A stretch of 64,000 nucleotides of DNA from Atriophallophorus winterbourni (GCA_013407085.1 JACCGJ010020381.1:1-64000), one strand, 5' to 3'. Positions 42,385-53,029 are shown, counted from the stretch's first letter. Numbers and translations are program-made. Notes: generated from the sequence alone by a model not told the origin.

Positions 42385-45138
42385 TCAATAGGTAGGGGCC
42401 AACGCAGTAGTTCTCAACATAAGGTTTCGTAACCTTTGTTTAAAGATGTGCTCGTTCGCCGAGGTAACGATATCTATCGGCAAGCTATTCCACAAGAAGC
42501 ATACACGAACAGCGAAGAAGTGACGACGACAGTTCAATCGTGAGTGTGGGATTTGAAGGGTCAAAGGGTGGCTGCGTGTGGGGACAACCGAACCAAACTT
42601 GAAGAGGTGTTTGAGAGGGTGGGATTTCGCATAGATGATTCGATATGTCAGAGTGAGGTCGTGTAGGATACGCCTGCGCTCGAGGGTGCACAGTCCAAGT
42701 CTGGTCAGTCGCTGCTCAAAGGGTAAATTATTCAATCCGGTAACAATTTTGGTTGCCTTGTGATAAATTCGTTCGAGGAGCGAGATGTTTTTTTCCATCC
42801 ATGGCGTCCAAGCTTGTACAGCGTAGTCAACGACAGGATGTATGTAAGTGTTTAGTAATTTCGTGAGTGAGTGTGGTGGGAAACGTCCGAAAATGCGTTT
42901 CAGTAAACCTAGCAAGCTGCACGCACGCTTGTAGACGGCGTCGCACTGTAGGCTGTTCTTCAAAGTGCCAGACACCAAGATTCCGAGATCTTTTTGTGAT
43001 GTACTCCATTCAAGCGGGTGGCTGCCAAGTTTGTAGGTAAAGGGAAAGGGTTTTCCGACTTGCAACATTTTGCACTTACGGAAATTAAATGGCAGTTCGT
43101 TTTGGATTGACCACTGGTGCAGCTTATTCAAATCTCCTTGCAGAACATGACAGTCCTCGATAGAGTTGACCTTCGTCCAGATTTTTACATCATCTGCGAA
43201 TAAAACAAGCTTACATGCTAGTAAGTTCGGTAGATCGTTTATAAATATGAGGAACAGTATTGGACCGAGAACCGAACCCTGAGGGACTCCGCTCGTGGCT
43301 TCAATTGTTCGAGAAGTTTCACCATCTATTCTGACTTTTACTTTGCGTCCAGACAGGTAACTTGTGAACCATGTTAGTAGGTTTCCGATGACGCCAACAT
43401 TCTGCAGTTTCTGAAGCAGTAAGGAGTGATTCACTCTGTCGAATGCTTTAGATATATCTAAGTAACCGGCATGGACGGAACCCCCTTGGTCTAGTGCTTG
43501 CGTCCAGTCATTTAGAGTCGTGAGCAAGTTAGACAGGCATGAATATGTTTTCCTAAATCCGTGTTGTGTGAAAGTTATTAACTGATGGTTCTCGAGATGT
43601 TCAACAAGTCGTTCACACACCAGGCGTTCCAAAATTTTAGAAACCGCTGAAAGAAGCGTCACGGGGCGGTAATTCGCCGGATCAGAACGACTGCCCCCTT
43701 TGTAGATTGGTGTGATAACACCGGTTTTCCATTGAGTTGGTACGGTTCCCGTATTCAATGAGTGCCTGAATAGACCACTTAGTGGGCCACAAAGCTCCAG
43801 CTCGCATGACTTCAGAACAGCGGGTGTTATTCCATCCTCTCCTGGTGATTTGCGAACGTTCAGTCCGCGTAAATGTTTTCGCACAACCGTAGGATTTACC
43901 TCGATGTTGCTAAGGCATTCGACTTGTAGTGGGTGCGGCAAAGACGTCAGCGTTGACACGTTCTTTGGACAAAATACTTGCGCATAAAATGATATTAGGG
44001 CATCAGCTGTATCCTTGACATTATCAGTCAGTCCGTTCTCTGTCTGGATAGGAAATACACCTGGCTTAACCTTGGTCGCGGTGTTTACGATGGTGTACAG
44101 CAACTTAGGATGTCGTTCCATCTGGTCGATCAGCTTCCAATGGTGATATTGCTTGTCTTCTCGAATTAGGGACGTCACCTTGTTACGAAAACTACGAAAG
44201 TGTTCCCAGGATGCGTCTGTTCGTATTATTTTGTGTGCAGCCCATGCGGAATTTCGCATGGCTATCCACTTCCGAGTGCGGCTTCGAAGTTTGAAGCAAA
44301 ATGTTCTTGATTTCCTTTTGGGAACACAGGTAGAATTGTCGTCTAGTTTTGTACCGATATAACTTAACAGACTAGAACAATGAGTATCAGCATTCGTAAG
44401 ATCGAGATGTTTTTCCTCCATAATCGTAATGGCACCGCGAAGGCCGAAGTAATCGACTCTCTTGATGAACTTAACGTCGCCCGACGCCCTTCTGGCGTTG
44501 CACACGAATTCGAAGGACAACACAAGATGGTCACTTAGCCCCAAAGGACTATGATACTGCACTGACTCCACTGCTGTTGCTTCGGAGGTTAAAACCAGAT
44601 CTAGAATTGACGATTCATTGAGGCCCCTTTGTCGAGTGAATGAATGGACATGGTTGTATAGGGGAGTGAAAGTGATAATCTCACGGAATTTGTACTCAAG
44701 GGATTGCTGAGTATGGACACTTTTGGTATAGAGATGTGGGAGGTTAAAATCACCCATTATTAACAGTTGGCATCCTCTAAGATTTCCAGCGTTGCGCATC
44801 ATTTGTAACAACGTTTCATTGTGGGCATCGGAAGAGTTGGGCGAGCGGTAGATCACACCAAGTATACAGTTCTCTCCAGTTTCCAAGCGAAGGCTACACC
44901 ACATGGTGTCCTCTAGCTCAAACCTTGTGTCCGGTACAGCTGTGCATTGAAGACGTTCGTTATAATACAAAGCAACTCCACCACCTGATCTTGAACGGTC
45001 TCGTCGAAGTAGGATCATGTTGGGAAGTGCCAGCTCGCAATCGTTCACCTGATCGTAAAACCATGTTTCCGTAACAGCAATGATGTCAGCAGAAAACTGA
45101 GCGTTAAAGTGAGACAATTCGGCGATTTTGTTCCGCAA
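42385..45138 (-). CDS. CR1 ORF2: APE endonuclease and reverse transcriptase, intact
   Basis: At least 917 residues without a stop. N-terminal APE-like endonuclease (about 1-225): VTETW, GGVALYY, LIMGDFNLPH, SSILDLVLTS and LGLSDHLVLSFEF are all present. A linker follows (RTRKWIAMRNSAW). RT (about 400-690): KSPGEDGITPAV, DPANYRPVTLLSAVSKILER, QHGFRKTYSCLSNLL, LDISKAFDRVNH, SGVPQGSVLGPILFLIFIND and catalytic LFADD. The C-terminal region ends with CFLWNSLPIDIVTSANEHIF. The codon at 45138 is TTG; the frame stays open upstream through CLCTNAQCL and overlaps ORF1, so the true start is unresolved. Predicted to nick target DNA and copy its own RNA. Confidence 0.85.
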   Translation of the reverse strand: MRNKIAELSHFNAQFSADIIAVTETWFYDQVNDCELALPNMILLRRDRSRSGGGVALYYNERLQCTAVPDTRFELEDTMWCSLRLETGENCILGVIYRSPNSSDAHNETLLQMMRNAGNLRGCQLLIMGDFNLPHLYTKSVHTQQSLEYKFREIITFTPLYNHVHSFTRQRGLNESSILDLVLTSEATAVESVQYHSPLGLSDHLVLSFEFVCNARRASGDVKFIKRVDYFGLRGAITIMEEKHLDLTNADTHCSSLLSYIGTKLDDNSTCVPKRKSRTFCFKLRSRTRKWIAMRNSAWAAHKIIRTDASWEHFRSFRNKVTSLIREDKQYHHWKLIDQMERHPKLLYTIVNTATKVKPGVFPIQTENGLTDNVKDTADALISFYAQVFCPKNVSTLTSLPHPLQVECLSNIEVNPTVVRKHLRGLNVRKSPGEDGITPAVLKSCELELCGPLSGLFRHSLNTGTVPTQWKTGVITPIYKGGSRSDPANYRPVTLLSAVSKILERLVCERLVEHLENHQLITFTQHGFRKTYSCLSNLLTTLNDWTQALDQGGSVHAGYLDISKAFDRVNHSLLLQKLQNVGVIGNLLTWFTSYLSGRKVKVRIDGETSRTIEATSGVPQGSVLGPILFLIFINDLPNLLACKLVLFADDVKIWTKVNSIEDCHVLQGDLNKLHQWSIQNELPFNFRKCKMLQVGKPFPFTYKLGSHPLEWSTSQKDLGILVSGTLKNSLQCDAVYKRACSLLGLLKRIFGRFPPHSLTKLLNTYIHPVVDYAVQAWTPWMEKNISLLERIYHKATKIVTGLNNLPFEQRLTRLGLCTLERRRILHDLTLTYRIIYAKSHPLKHLFKFGSVVPTRSHPLTLQIPHSRLNCRRHFFAVRVCFLWNSLPIDIVTSANEHIFKQRLRNLMLRTTALAPTY

Positions 45139-45191
45139 GCACTGTGCATTTGTGCATAGGCATTTAACAGTGGTTTTCGTGTGTAACGAGC

Positions 45192-46914
45192 CTATGCGGA
45201 TGATGTTTGTATGTCCGACCCCCTGAGAGCCGGACCATGATGTACTCGGTCCGACTCGGTTTGAGCCGGACCCACTACGTTTTTTGATGTATTGATTGCT
45301 TCCGTTTCGGTGGGAACGCTACCGTCTACCGCCCCCAGCCGCGAGTGTGTCTCACTCATTGGTTTGGGTGGGCTAAGTCTAACATCCTTGGGTAGTGTTC
45401 GTTTCTTTTTTGTCCATTCCGACCTTACTATTTCAGCCATAGCGCTGGTCAAGAACGTAATCTTCAGAGGTTTCGGTCCATCCCCCTTGTATTTTGGCGA
45501 AAAAGGAACTCGAAAAGTGTCCACAACAACGGCATTAGAAATATCGAGAGAACACGCAATGTAGCGCCATTGTTTGACGTCGTGCTCTACCGTTTCCTGA
45601 TTCGATGCTTTAGAAGTATTTTCTGGTACACCAAGTAGAACTATACTTCGCGATACCGTTTGTTCCCTGTCGTTCAAGCTGCCCTTCCTTTCCCACCATG
45701 GTACATCGGGATATATGCGGCAGTTGGAGTCGGAATCTGACTTGAGTAGGTATGCATTCAGCAATACGTTCTCGATATCAGCCTCGCATTTTAGTGTTAC
45801 CTTGAGCAAGCGAGGTTGACCAATATGAGGTGAAGATGAATGGCGGGTTAGACGAGTCACCTTTTCTGCGTTTACATGTTCAATTTTCATTAGGTGACAA
45901 AGTTCAGACCATTTATCGACATCATGTTTCTGTTTGCTATCAAACAGGCTTTCTTGGGACTCGCTGACATTCGTACATATAACGTTCAGCCTGTATGGGG
46001 TGTTCTTTTTTCGTATCGGAAAGTCAGGCGTTTTAGAATTAAAAACCGTTGTGGCTTGACTTTGTGAGTCGGGTACAGCAGTTTTGGAGTGTACAGCTGA
46101 GTTCGACCGTAACAGCATATCTCTGTAAGAATTTCCTAATTCTGTGGTCGTTTTAGCTGATTCCAAAACGGGAATAACCCTGCTTTTTTGCTTTTTTGGC
46201 ACACGAATAGCCTTAGTCTTAGATTCCTTCAATGGTGGTCCCGAAAACGATGTATTGATATGATGGTTTACATCAGTGATCACTTGCGTACTCACATGAT
46301 TTACCAACATTTCTTCTACACGTCGAAGGCCCAACTCCAAACCGGCCATTCTATTTTCTATTTTGGATCCAAAAGTATCGTTATAGTGCAATGATTTAGC
46401 TCTGCAACGAACACAGACATAGCATGCACCTGGAACCATTTCATTATTCAATAGTTCAATAGTGTATTACGGTATAAAAAAGCTGAGGGCTTGTACAAAC
46501 CGCAGGATAGATAGAGCGGTGGGTCAATAATGCTATTGAGTCAGGGGCTAAAGTACGGTCGCATTTACCATGGATTTTACCCATACACAGAAAACACGTT
46601 ATTACTTTACGCGCCATGGGACTCACCGGTTGTTCGCATGCTTTGCACGTGACTTCGGGACAATTTTGCGTGTCGGGATTCGTCCAATCAGCTGGGCCGG
46701 CCGTGACCATTGTTGCGTTCGCCGGATCCAGGCCCTTAGCAATGAGGTCAAGTTGGTCCGATGTCGCTGTTTGATCGATCGATTTTTCAGTCCGTATGTT
46801 GGTTCTCGTGATGCGGTGAAACATGTTAGTAGCCTGAATTGGGTTGTTCGGCTGTGTGACGGGTTTTTGTTCGACGGGTCGAGGTGGCTGTTTTGAAACA
46901 CGTGATTTCGTCAT
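45192..46914 (-). pseudogene. CR1 ORF1 with PHD finger, interrupted by a 76-bp insertion
   Basis: Starts at MTKSRVSKQPPRPVEQKP (Met near 46914). The finger reads CKACEQPVSP, CFLCMGKIHGKCD on one side of the insertion and PGACYVCVRCRAKS on the other. Next come a basic low-complexity linker (KKQKSRVIPVL), LNVICTNVSESQES, a VPWWERKGSLND block, IVLLGVPENTS, DTFRVPFSPKYKGDGP and PLKITFLT, ending QTSSA at 45192. Apart from the insertion at 46448-46523 there is no stop. Role by family: RNA-binding ORF1 protein. The finger split predicts loss of function. Confidence 0.75.
46448..46529 (-). mobile_element. 76-bp CR1 3' end inserted in ORF1
   Basis: 46448-46523 matches CR1 3' termini (CCTGCGGTTTGTACAAGC, TTTTTTATACCGTAA) and ends in a short ACTATTGA repeat. 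TCAATA occurs at 46448-46453 and again at 46524-46529, a target duplication of at least 6 bp. The length is not a multiple of three and the insert contains an in-frame stop. It is one of the shortest identifiable dead-on-arrival insertions here. Confidence 0.75.
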
Positions 46915-47344
46915 GCTGCAAATAATCCAATATAACTCGTTAACTACACGAGCTAGAACACAGAAATAAGTATCAAAATTCGTAGCTCGACGTGATCCTT
47001 GCAATGATAGCAAAAACCATAGAATAGTTAGCGATTGAAAAAGGTTTGCGCGCGTGAGCAAACTGTGAAATTTACGCCGATATGATAATTTTGCTGCTAA
47101 TCCGTTGACAAGAGCAAAACAAATAAATTCCGATAGAGATGATCGAAAGTAGCACGAAATTCTTGGAATGAGAGAAATCCAAGCAGATTCGGCGAAGATA
47201 TGAGCAGAAGTGTCAGAGCAATAAAAAATGCACAGTAGGTCACAGGAAACTCAGTTGTAGCTTTACAGTGTTTTTTTTCTGGAAGCCTTATAGCACAACC
47301 AATTTCTATAGGTTGGTAATGCTGTATATCTCCGTCCGTGTCTG

Positions 47345-47876
47345 TCGTGCTTAATAATTCAATTCCATTCCGTTCAATTTTAATGGTCTAAAAAGCATAT
47401 AGCTTAACACAAACCACAGAATAATAAGGCAATTACGAAAAACATGGGTAGTAAAACGGGATTTGTTTGCTTACTGAGCAGTTCCGGAATCAAGTAAAAA
47501 TCCATAAGACAGGAACTGTTTTTAAAGTTCAAAGCTTTGGGTTAGTCAACATGAAATTGTCCAAATTCGATTTGAATATATCCAAGTTGGGTGAATGTGC
47601 AACATTACAGGGTAGGGAGTTACAGGTAAAGCATACACGTACAGAATAAAAATACTTTCGACAGTTTAGTCTTGATTCGGGAATAAGTACTGTATATTCG
47701 TGACTCATGCTGGTTCTGGGTGCTAGACATGTGAATAGTTTATTTAGGGGATGGTTGGGGTATGCAGTATATTGAACATAAGAATCAAATCACCTCTAAG
47801 ACGGTGGTAACGAGAGTCTAAGAGATTGTGATTTGCAATACGATCTTCGTATTGTTTGAGCTTCCGAATGAGATTA
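47345..47876 (-). pseudogene. 5'-truncated CR1 3' end
   Basis: Encodes LKQYEDRIANHNLLDSRYH then RLRGDLILMFNILHT (about 47850-47760), followed by degraded C-terminal sequence and a 3' UTR. The terminus (TTAATGGTCTAAAAAGC, then an ATTCAATTCC-type tail, 47345-47395) resembles the 3.6 kb copy. It joins the Gypsy gag-protease fragment at about 47876. Confidence 0.65.
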
Positions 47877-47879
47877 GTC

Positions 47880-48862
47880 ATTGTAGCTGTCCAGTCAGGC
47901 ACTGGTGGCGGTCTGCATCGTAGGATTGAGTTCTGGGGAACCAAGTTTCCGCAGGAGTTTTCGGGAAATGATCGTAATCTCCAATGCAGTGTCCAGATGG
48001 AATCGATCAGATTGACCGTTGATCTGGACCATTACGAATTTTCTCCGATCGGCTGCGTTGACATGGAACGTAGAAAAAAGACTGAGAGTCTTTTTCGAAG
48101 GCTTGTGTGAAGACCTCGAGCGACCAATACTCTGATTCGGGCCAGGGATGCGTATCTTCTTATGGATTGTATGTACTGCATGTTTGCCATGGCCCTTAAA
48201 TTGGACGATAGCCGAATCCCGTTGGAGATTTACCAATCGAAGATACTCGTCACCAATGGCTTGAAGCGTGAGTGAGGAGTCATGTTCCAATCGTTTAAGA
48301 AGCCGTGTCCTGACATCTGTGAAACTGGAAGACTGGAGACTGCATATAAATATGAGCGATTTAAATTGATCGTCCATTAGTGAACGAAGCTTAAACCGCT
48401 CGCACACTCTGTTAACAATGCCCATGTGTGTTACGAAATAGTCGGATTCCTGCATAACCAGTTTCAGGCAACGATAACGTGTGTTAAATGGTGATGACTT
48501 GTCTCCAAATAGTTGTTTCAGTGTTTCGACTGTCTGTATGAATGAACGGTCGCGTGGGTTTTGTGGCAAGATAAAGTTACAATATTTATCAATTTCACTG
48601 GGAACAAGTTTGCGAAGTATGTGTCTTACATTCCACGCATCGTCCTGTGCGGAAAATCTACGCGGAATAAATCTTCATACCTACGGAACCACGTCTCGAA
48701 CGTGACATTAGCCTCAGCGTCGAAATTAAATTCATGGATACTATTAACAACACCATCGACGGATGGTGGAGCATTGCTGCTCGCTGGAATTTTACTTTGA
48801 ACTAATAATTCCATCAACTTTCTTTGCTGTTCGGGCAAAATTTCTAATTTTCTCTGATCCAT
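47880..48862 (-). pseudogene. Mag-like Gypsy gag-protease fragment
   Basis: Gag starts MDQRKLEILPEQQRKLMELL (48862), contains FETWFRRYEDLFRVD, then after a frameshift near 48600: RSFIQTVETLKQLFGDKSS, FNTRYRCLKLVMQESDYF, FKLRSLMDDQFKSLIFICSL and LTLQAIGDEYLRLVNLQRD. A basic linker and protease start follow: FHVNAADRR, FHLDTALEITIISR, where the aspartyl active site DT(A/G) is preserved. It stops at about 47890 where it joins CR1 sequence, so RT and integrase are missing. Similarity to Mag/K02A2.6-type Gypsy is from general family knowledge. Confidence 0.7.
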
Positions 48863-48898
48863 TTTTAAAAAAATTTAAATATCCCCGTCGCCAATAAT

Positions 48899-49206
48899 GT
48901 TATATATTACCCGAGTAGAACCCGAGTATTTATTACCCAAGATGTTTAACACTGAAAACCTTTGTGCTATTAGTCACAATTGACTAACTAACCCAAAACT
49001 AAGCGTAGCAAGAACAAAGGCAGGCCGTTTAAACAAAGAGCTTTACCGTCTCTGACCAAAAAGCCATTAGGCTGTGGCTCATGTGTATTTATACACTGAA
49101 TCATTATGGCCGACAAAATGGACTAATCAGAATAGAGTATCATAAATTCAAAGGGTTTTAAATGTTATAATGAGTTTTCGAGGAAAATAATAATATTTGC
49201 TCAACA
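48899..49206 (-). repeat. 5' LTR of the Mag-like Gypsy element
   Basis: About 308 bp, starting TGTTGAGC and ending ATATAACA on the minus strand. It is followed by TTGGCGACGGGGAT, a plausible primer-binding site, then the gag start 35 bp later. Contains TATA box TATAAATAC (near 49093) and AATAAA (near 48936). The matching 3' LTR is absent from the window. It sits inside CR1 linker sequence. Confidence 0.55.
49087..49100 (-). promoter_or_regulatory. TATA box in the Mag-like LTR
   Basis: GTGTATAAATACAC on the minus strand, about 150 bp upstream of the AATAAA in the same LTR, fits an LTR promoter. Positional inference only. Confidence 0.4.
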
Positions 49207-50150
49207 GTTTTTGTTTGCTTTATCCAGCTGTGGTGGTTTCTGGATCTCTTTGACCTTATGAACGTTCGTTGCACCGGTAGTCTGCACCTTCTGCCTTTTG
49301 TTGACAAATCTGTAGAGCATTTTGTTATTTTCCAGGAATCGAGCCGTAATTTTACTTTGGTGATCTAATTTATCCTGGCGCACTAGGTCAGCGCAATGAT
49401 TTCGTAATTTTCTATAACGCTCCTGTAGGAATTATCCCTATTTGAAATAATTCCTCAATAATTCTTAAAGTAAGTTTATTTCCATAAACGTTTTTCATCA
49501 TGATGCTGCGTGTCGTTTTGTTTAAATCAAGTGAACACACAATTACGCTTGCTACAGCGTAAACGTCTGATAACTTTCCCAACCACTATTTAATTGTTTC
49601 AGATTACTGACCCAGCGTATTCCTTCCCCTTTTCGGTTATTCACTGCTTGTTTCATCTACGACGAGCAATTATCCCGGTGAAGAAATAACACGGGTCAAA
49701 TATATTGTTAGCAATAATCCGAGTGGACCACACAAAGGATTACGTAAATCTGTTGTTGAAACTGAGTGTCTTCTTATATTACACAAATATAATTATATAT
49801 ATTTATACATATTTTCACACACTTATAATAATTCTCAACACTTATCATAATTCTTATTTACGCAACGCTCGGCTTATTCGCTACATATCTTACATATCGT
49901 GCGAATGATATCGCTTGATATTATTCTGAAGCCAACGATACATTCCGGCTTCATTCCATCACATCGAATATGTATCCACATTGAACAAATTTCACATAAC
50001 AGCTTTCGCGTTATTGGCGACCTGTTTCGAACAAACCAGACAAGAATCCCCAGAGTGAGCAGCGGAGCCCTAATTCTCTTGAAGCTTCCTTGCAGTCGAT
50101 GCTACATGAACTCCATTTGCAGATTTAAGAGTCGTAACCATGTTCAAATA
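49207..50150 (-). pseudogene. CR1-group fragments split by a solo LTR
   Basis: Minus strand 49423-49207 encodes ERYRKLRNHCADLVRQDKL, SKITARFLENNKMLYRF, VNKRQKV, the EN-RT linker of CR1-group ORF2. On the other side of the LTR, 50130-49900 encodes a PHD-like remnant (CEICSMWIHIRCDGMKP). Whether both come from one copy is inference, since the regions are far apart in the protein. Confidence 0.5.
49424..49885 (+). mobile_element. solo LTR of the CsRn1-like Gypsy family
   Basis: 462 bp, TGTAGGAATTAT to CGCTACA, the same length and aligned throughout with the two LTRs at 54587 and 59171, but clearly more diverged from both than they are from each other. No internal sequence or primer site adjoins it. 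I found no target duplication, so it may be the product of recombination or be flanked by rearranged DNA. Confidence 0.8.
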
Positions 50151-50304
50151 CGGTGAAAATAGAATAAACATTCTTGTAATAATCTTGAAATAGCTCGGAT
50201 ATCCACAACTATATCAAAATATCGTAAGAAGCAAACTTCCACGTTGACCTTGAAATTCACTTCAGCCTGTAGCTTTTTTCCAAAAAACACTATTTGGTAA
50301 AATT

Positions 50305-50322
50305 ATCACGTCGGGCTCACCA
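50305..50322 (-). promoter_or_regulatory. primer-binding site
   Basis: TGGTGAGCCCGACGTGAT, three bases after the LTR end. CsRn1-family elements use a site complementary to tRNA-Trp (TGGTGACCCCGACG as I recall), so this differs at one base. The full-length element at 55.05 kb has a related but degraded site (CGGTGAGCCCG). Confidence 0.6.
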
Positions 50323-50325
50323 ATT

Positions 50326-50924
50326 TGTAGCAGTTGCTTGGGCGGAGATGTCACCACTAACTGCGTACGCCTTCTGATTATTGTACACTATTGACTATTT
50401 GCATGATAGCACAAGCGTGATCCAGCAAAACGCCGAAGTCAGAGAGTGTATTTTGCTTGGATCAGGCTTGTGATTTCACACCTATCTCTGACTACTGACT
50501 ATCAAATTCCTTAGAGTAATAATGCTCATTTTGACGAAACCAAATCGGCATTCACGTCGCTCAAGAAGCATGTCTCTCAACCATTGTAGGACAGTAGCAC
50601 CTCTGACGTTATTCACACTGACGCGCTGACGCATACACTGAAGCAGTAAGATCAATGCTTCAACAGTATGTTGTCGGCTCATGGCTCCCGATGTCATTTT
50701 TCTCGAAACGACTTCAATGGGCTGGGACTCGTAGTAGCACATACGGTCGAGAAATGTAGTGGATAGTAAAGAGTTAACGAACAGAAAGTCGATGAAATGT
50801 GAGTGATAACGATAAAAGGAAATCGATAAATCAATATGGCGTTATCGGCAATCGAAACGAAACGACAATGTCTTAGGTAACAAATTAAGATGATACAAAA
50901 TATAACACTGTAAAAATTACTATA
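50326..50924 (-). repeat. LTR of the second CsRn1-like element
   Basis: Ends CTACA next to the primer site; start placed at TATAGTAATTTTTAC after a purine-rich CTAGGTGGGAATT tract, by analogy with CTAGGGGGGAGTTA before the 54587 and 59171 LTRs. About 600 bp. The first G of TGTAG appears mutated to A. Confidence 0.5.
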
Positions 50925-50959
50925 GAATTCCCACCTAGTGCGTCGGGAACAAGAAATAG

Positions 50960-51890
50960 ACGCTCGAAAAAAAGCACTAGGTTATACAATCATCAAACTG
51001 TGGGGGAAAATGGACCTTACGACAACAATGTGTTTGTCTGTTAGAGTCAGTTAGTTTGAGACACGTAGGTAATGGGGGTTTATCAAAGGAATCAGGGGTA
51101 AGGTTGGTTTCTGGTGAAACGGATGGTTGGTCTCAGTTTGATGTCTGTGGAGTAAGTTTTAGGGTATTTGATTTCGCTTTCGATGTTGGTTCTACGTAAG
51201 CGACTTTTAAACGATCGATATTGACGGCTTCTTTTGATCCATTCCGGTCAATAACGAAATACTTGGGATACCTGCTGAGCACCTTGTACGGACCACGTAA
51301 CTAGTCCGTCAATGGATGTCAAATCATAGCACATTGCTGAATAAAGCGTCCATAATAGTAAACCAAACCCAAGAAACGTCTGACTTGACGGATAGAGTTG
51401 ATACATGGATAATCTTGGATAGGAGATGGTTTTTCAGATAACGATTTTATACCGGAACCATCAATTTGCTGTCCAAGAATTTCGACAGAGGTCACACCAA
51501 ACAGACATTTATCAAGATTAACCACAATGCCGTAGTGGGATAGACGTTAAAATAGTTCACGAGGGTGTTCAAGATGTTCCGTGGGATTTGTGCTTACGAT
51601 TAGGACATCATCAATGTACCCGTAGACGAAAGATAGACCGAGGAAAACTAAGTCCATGAATTTCTGGAAGGTTTGTGCAGCATTTCGTGAACCCAATGGC
51701 ATCCTAATAAATACTAGAAGACTAAATGTTGTGGTGATGGCTGTTTTGGGAATATCCTCGTCAGCTACAGGAATTTTATGATATGCGCGCACTAAATCGA
51801 TTTCGATAACACAGATTTTCCGTGAATATACAGTACAAAGTCATGTATGTGCGAAATAGGATATCTATCTGGGATCGTTATGAGATTTAA
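50960..51890 (-). pseudogene. Gypsy pol remnant (RT and C-terminal tail)
   Basis: RT: AYHKIPVADEDIPKTAIT, IRMPLGSRNAAQTFQKFMD, motif C YIDDVLIVS (51792-51547), then HYGIVVNLDKCLFGV, VEILGQQIDGSGI and VRRFLGLVYYYGRF (51525-51319). After LTDL and a stop it jumps to a GPYKVLSRYPKYFVIDRNG block (about 51290), the GPY/F-like end of pol. RNase H and integrase are deleted. The catalytic Asp pair survives. Confidence 0.75.
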
Positions 51891-51904
51891 AGCACGATTC
51901 CAAG

Positions 51905-53029
51905 TAATTCAAAGTAATTAAAAATTTTGATGGTCCAAAAAGCAGAAGAGAATGACTTTATTCGTGTACACAAATTTTCAGCAATATAATAATTTCTCCA
52001 CAAAATACAAATATGATAAAATGTATAAAGTGCAGCACAATGAAATGATACTTGAGCTAATAAAGTGTTACGTTCCCATAGGCTGGACAAATGTGAGGCA
52101 AATTAGAAAAATAAAAATTGGAGAATAACTGGAACATTTCAGCGTCATTTAAAAAATTGTCAAGCGCTTCTTCAACTCTATAACAGCTTCCGACTGATCA
52201 ACCATGTATCGAGCAAAGTATGGAACAAAATTGTTTCTAAATTTGTTAGTTCTCGAATAGGGAATAACATAGTAACTTCGGGTGGAGGAAAAAGGTTCAC
52301 AAGAAGCAAGGATTTTGTTCAATGGATGTGAACAATCAAAAGAAATAGTCGCGATGAACCTGTTGCATTCACGAAAGTGACGATCAACAAAAGTGTATCG
52401 AATGTCATCAGCGGGAACACAACTCAATCTTGAGATGAGCTTAATACTTCATCTGATCATCATAAAATCCTTTTCCAAAAGGGCAGGAAAAATTACGGGG
52501 TAAGCGTAAAGGAAGTGTGGAATGATGCAAGAAAAAACAAAAAGTTGAACAATTTTTGGTGGTATGGAGAGAGAACGGAGGCGAAGTGCATAGAATGACA
52601 TTTGGCGCATCTTTTTGAATTGATTTGTTACAAGTTTAGTCCAGCTAAGATTGTCAGATATTGTTTTGCCAAGATACTTGAAGCTGTAACATCTTTCAAA
52701 CACAGAGCCGTTAAACGAAACGCGAGGAATTTCATCGTGCAGGGCTAGATAACGCTGTCCAGTCATGTTGGAAAATACTATCTCGTTGCATTTTAGGGGA
52801 TTCAGAGATAAACCAAACGTGGATGACAATTGACCAATGTTCGTAACCACTGATTCTAAAGCATGTTGCTCGATCCGAAGATTATGATTCATTGCAACGG
52901 CAACGTCATCAGCGGCATACCGGAACCACTGGCGTGAAGTTGTCTTCGCCTCATGTGCCACCCGGCACGGAGAGGACTGAGTGAGTGAGTGAGTAGAAGG
53001 GTCACAAGGAAGATCAGAAATGTAAAGGG
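51905..53029 (-). pseudogene. family J ORF2: RT palm to C terminus, 5' truncated
   Basis: Begins LYISDLPCDPSTHSLTQ, immediately after a CR1 3' UTR. The RT catalytic motif reads YAADDVAV, one residue longer than the usual YADD, and is preceded by an unusual segment with (CACT)n coding. Then LSLNPLKCNEIVFSN, CYSFKYLGKTISDNLSW and PHFLYAYPVIFP. After a stop near 52449 the last part reads HFRECNRFIATIS, SHPLNKILASCEPFSS, IPYSRTNKFRNNFVPYF to 52149. The 3' UTR ends with AATAAAG and a TTACTTTGAA-type tail near 51905. Confidence 0.7.

Larger units (their letters stand above)
42165..47340 (-). mobile_element. PHD-CR1 retrotransposon, best preserved copy
   Basis: Complete order on the minus strand: probable 5' UTR (about 47340-46915), ORF1 (about 46914-45192), ORF2 (from before 45138 to 42385), a 3' UTR of about 200 bp and a terminal tail of three ATTCAAG-type repeats (42165-42190). 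ORF2 is uninterrupted, so the copy is young relative to the others here. ORF1 is interrupted by a 76-bp insertion. The 5' boundary is inferred from the adjoining CR1 tail at 47345. Confidence 0.8.
50160..51890 (-). mobile_element. second CsRn1-like Gypsy element: pol remnant, LTR and new primer site
   Basis: Minus-strand order is RT fragment (51890-51319), C-terminal pol tail (about 51300-50960), LTR (50924-50326), primer site (50322-50305), leader (to about 50160). An LTR between 3' internal and 5' internal sequence is what a tandem array sharing one LTR gives. The internal region between RT and the pol tail (RNase H, integrase) is deleted. Confidence 0.65.

Noticed and set aside
42485..42691. 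Short minus-strand frames inside the intact CR1 ORF2
   Set aside because: They are other-frame shadows of the 917-codon ORF2; the same applies to plus-strand frames opposite ORF1 and pol.
49424..49885. Target-site duplication of the solo LTR
   Set aside because: Flanking bases (GCTCC and TATCT) do not match, so no duplication is claimed.
50482..50742. 86-codon minus-strand frame
   Set aside because: Lies entirely inside the LTR of the second Gypsy remnant.
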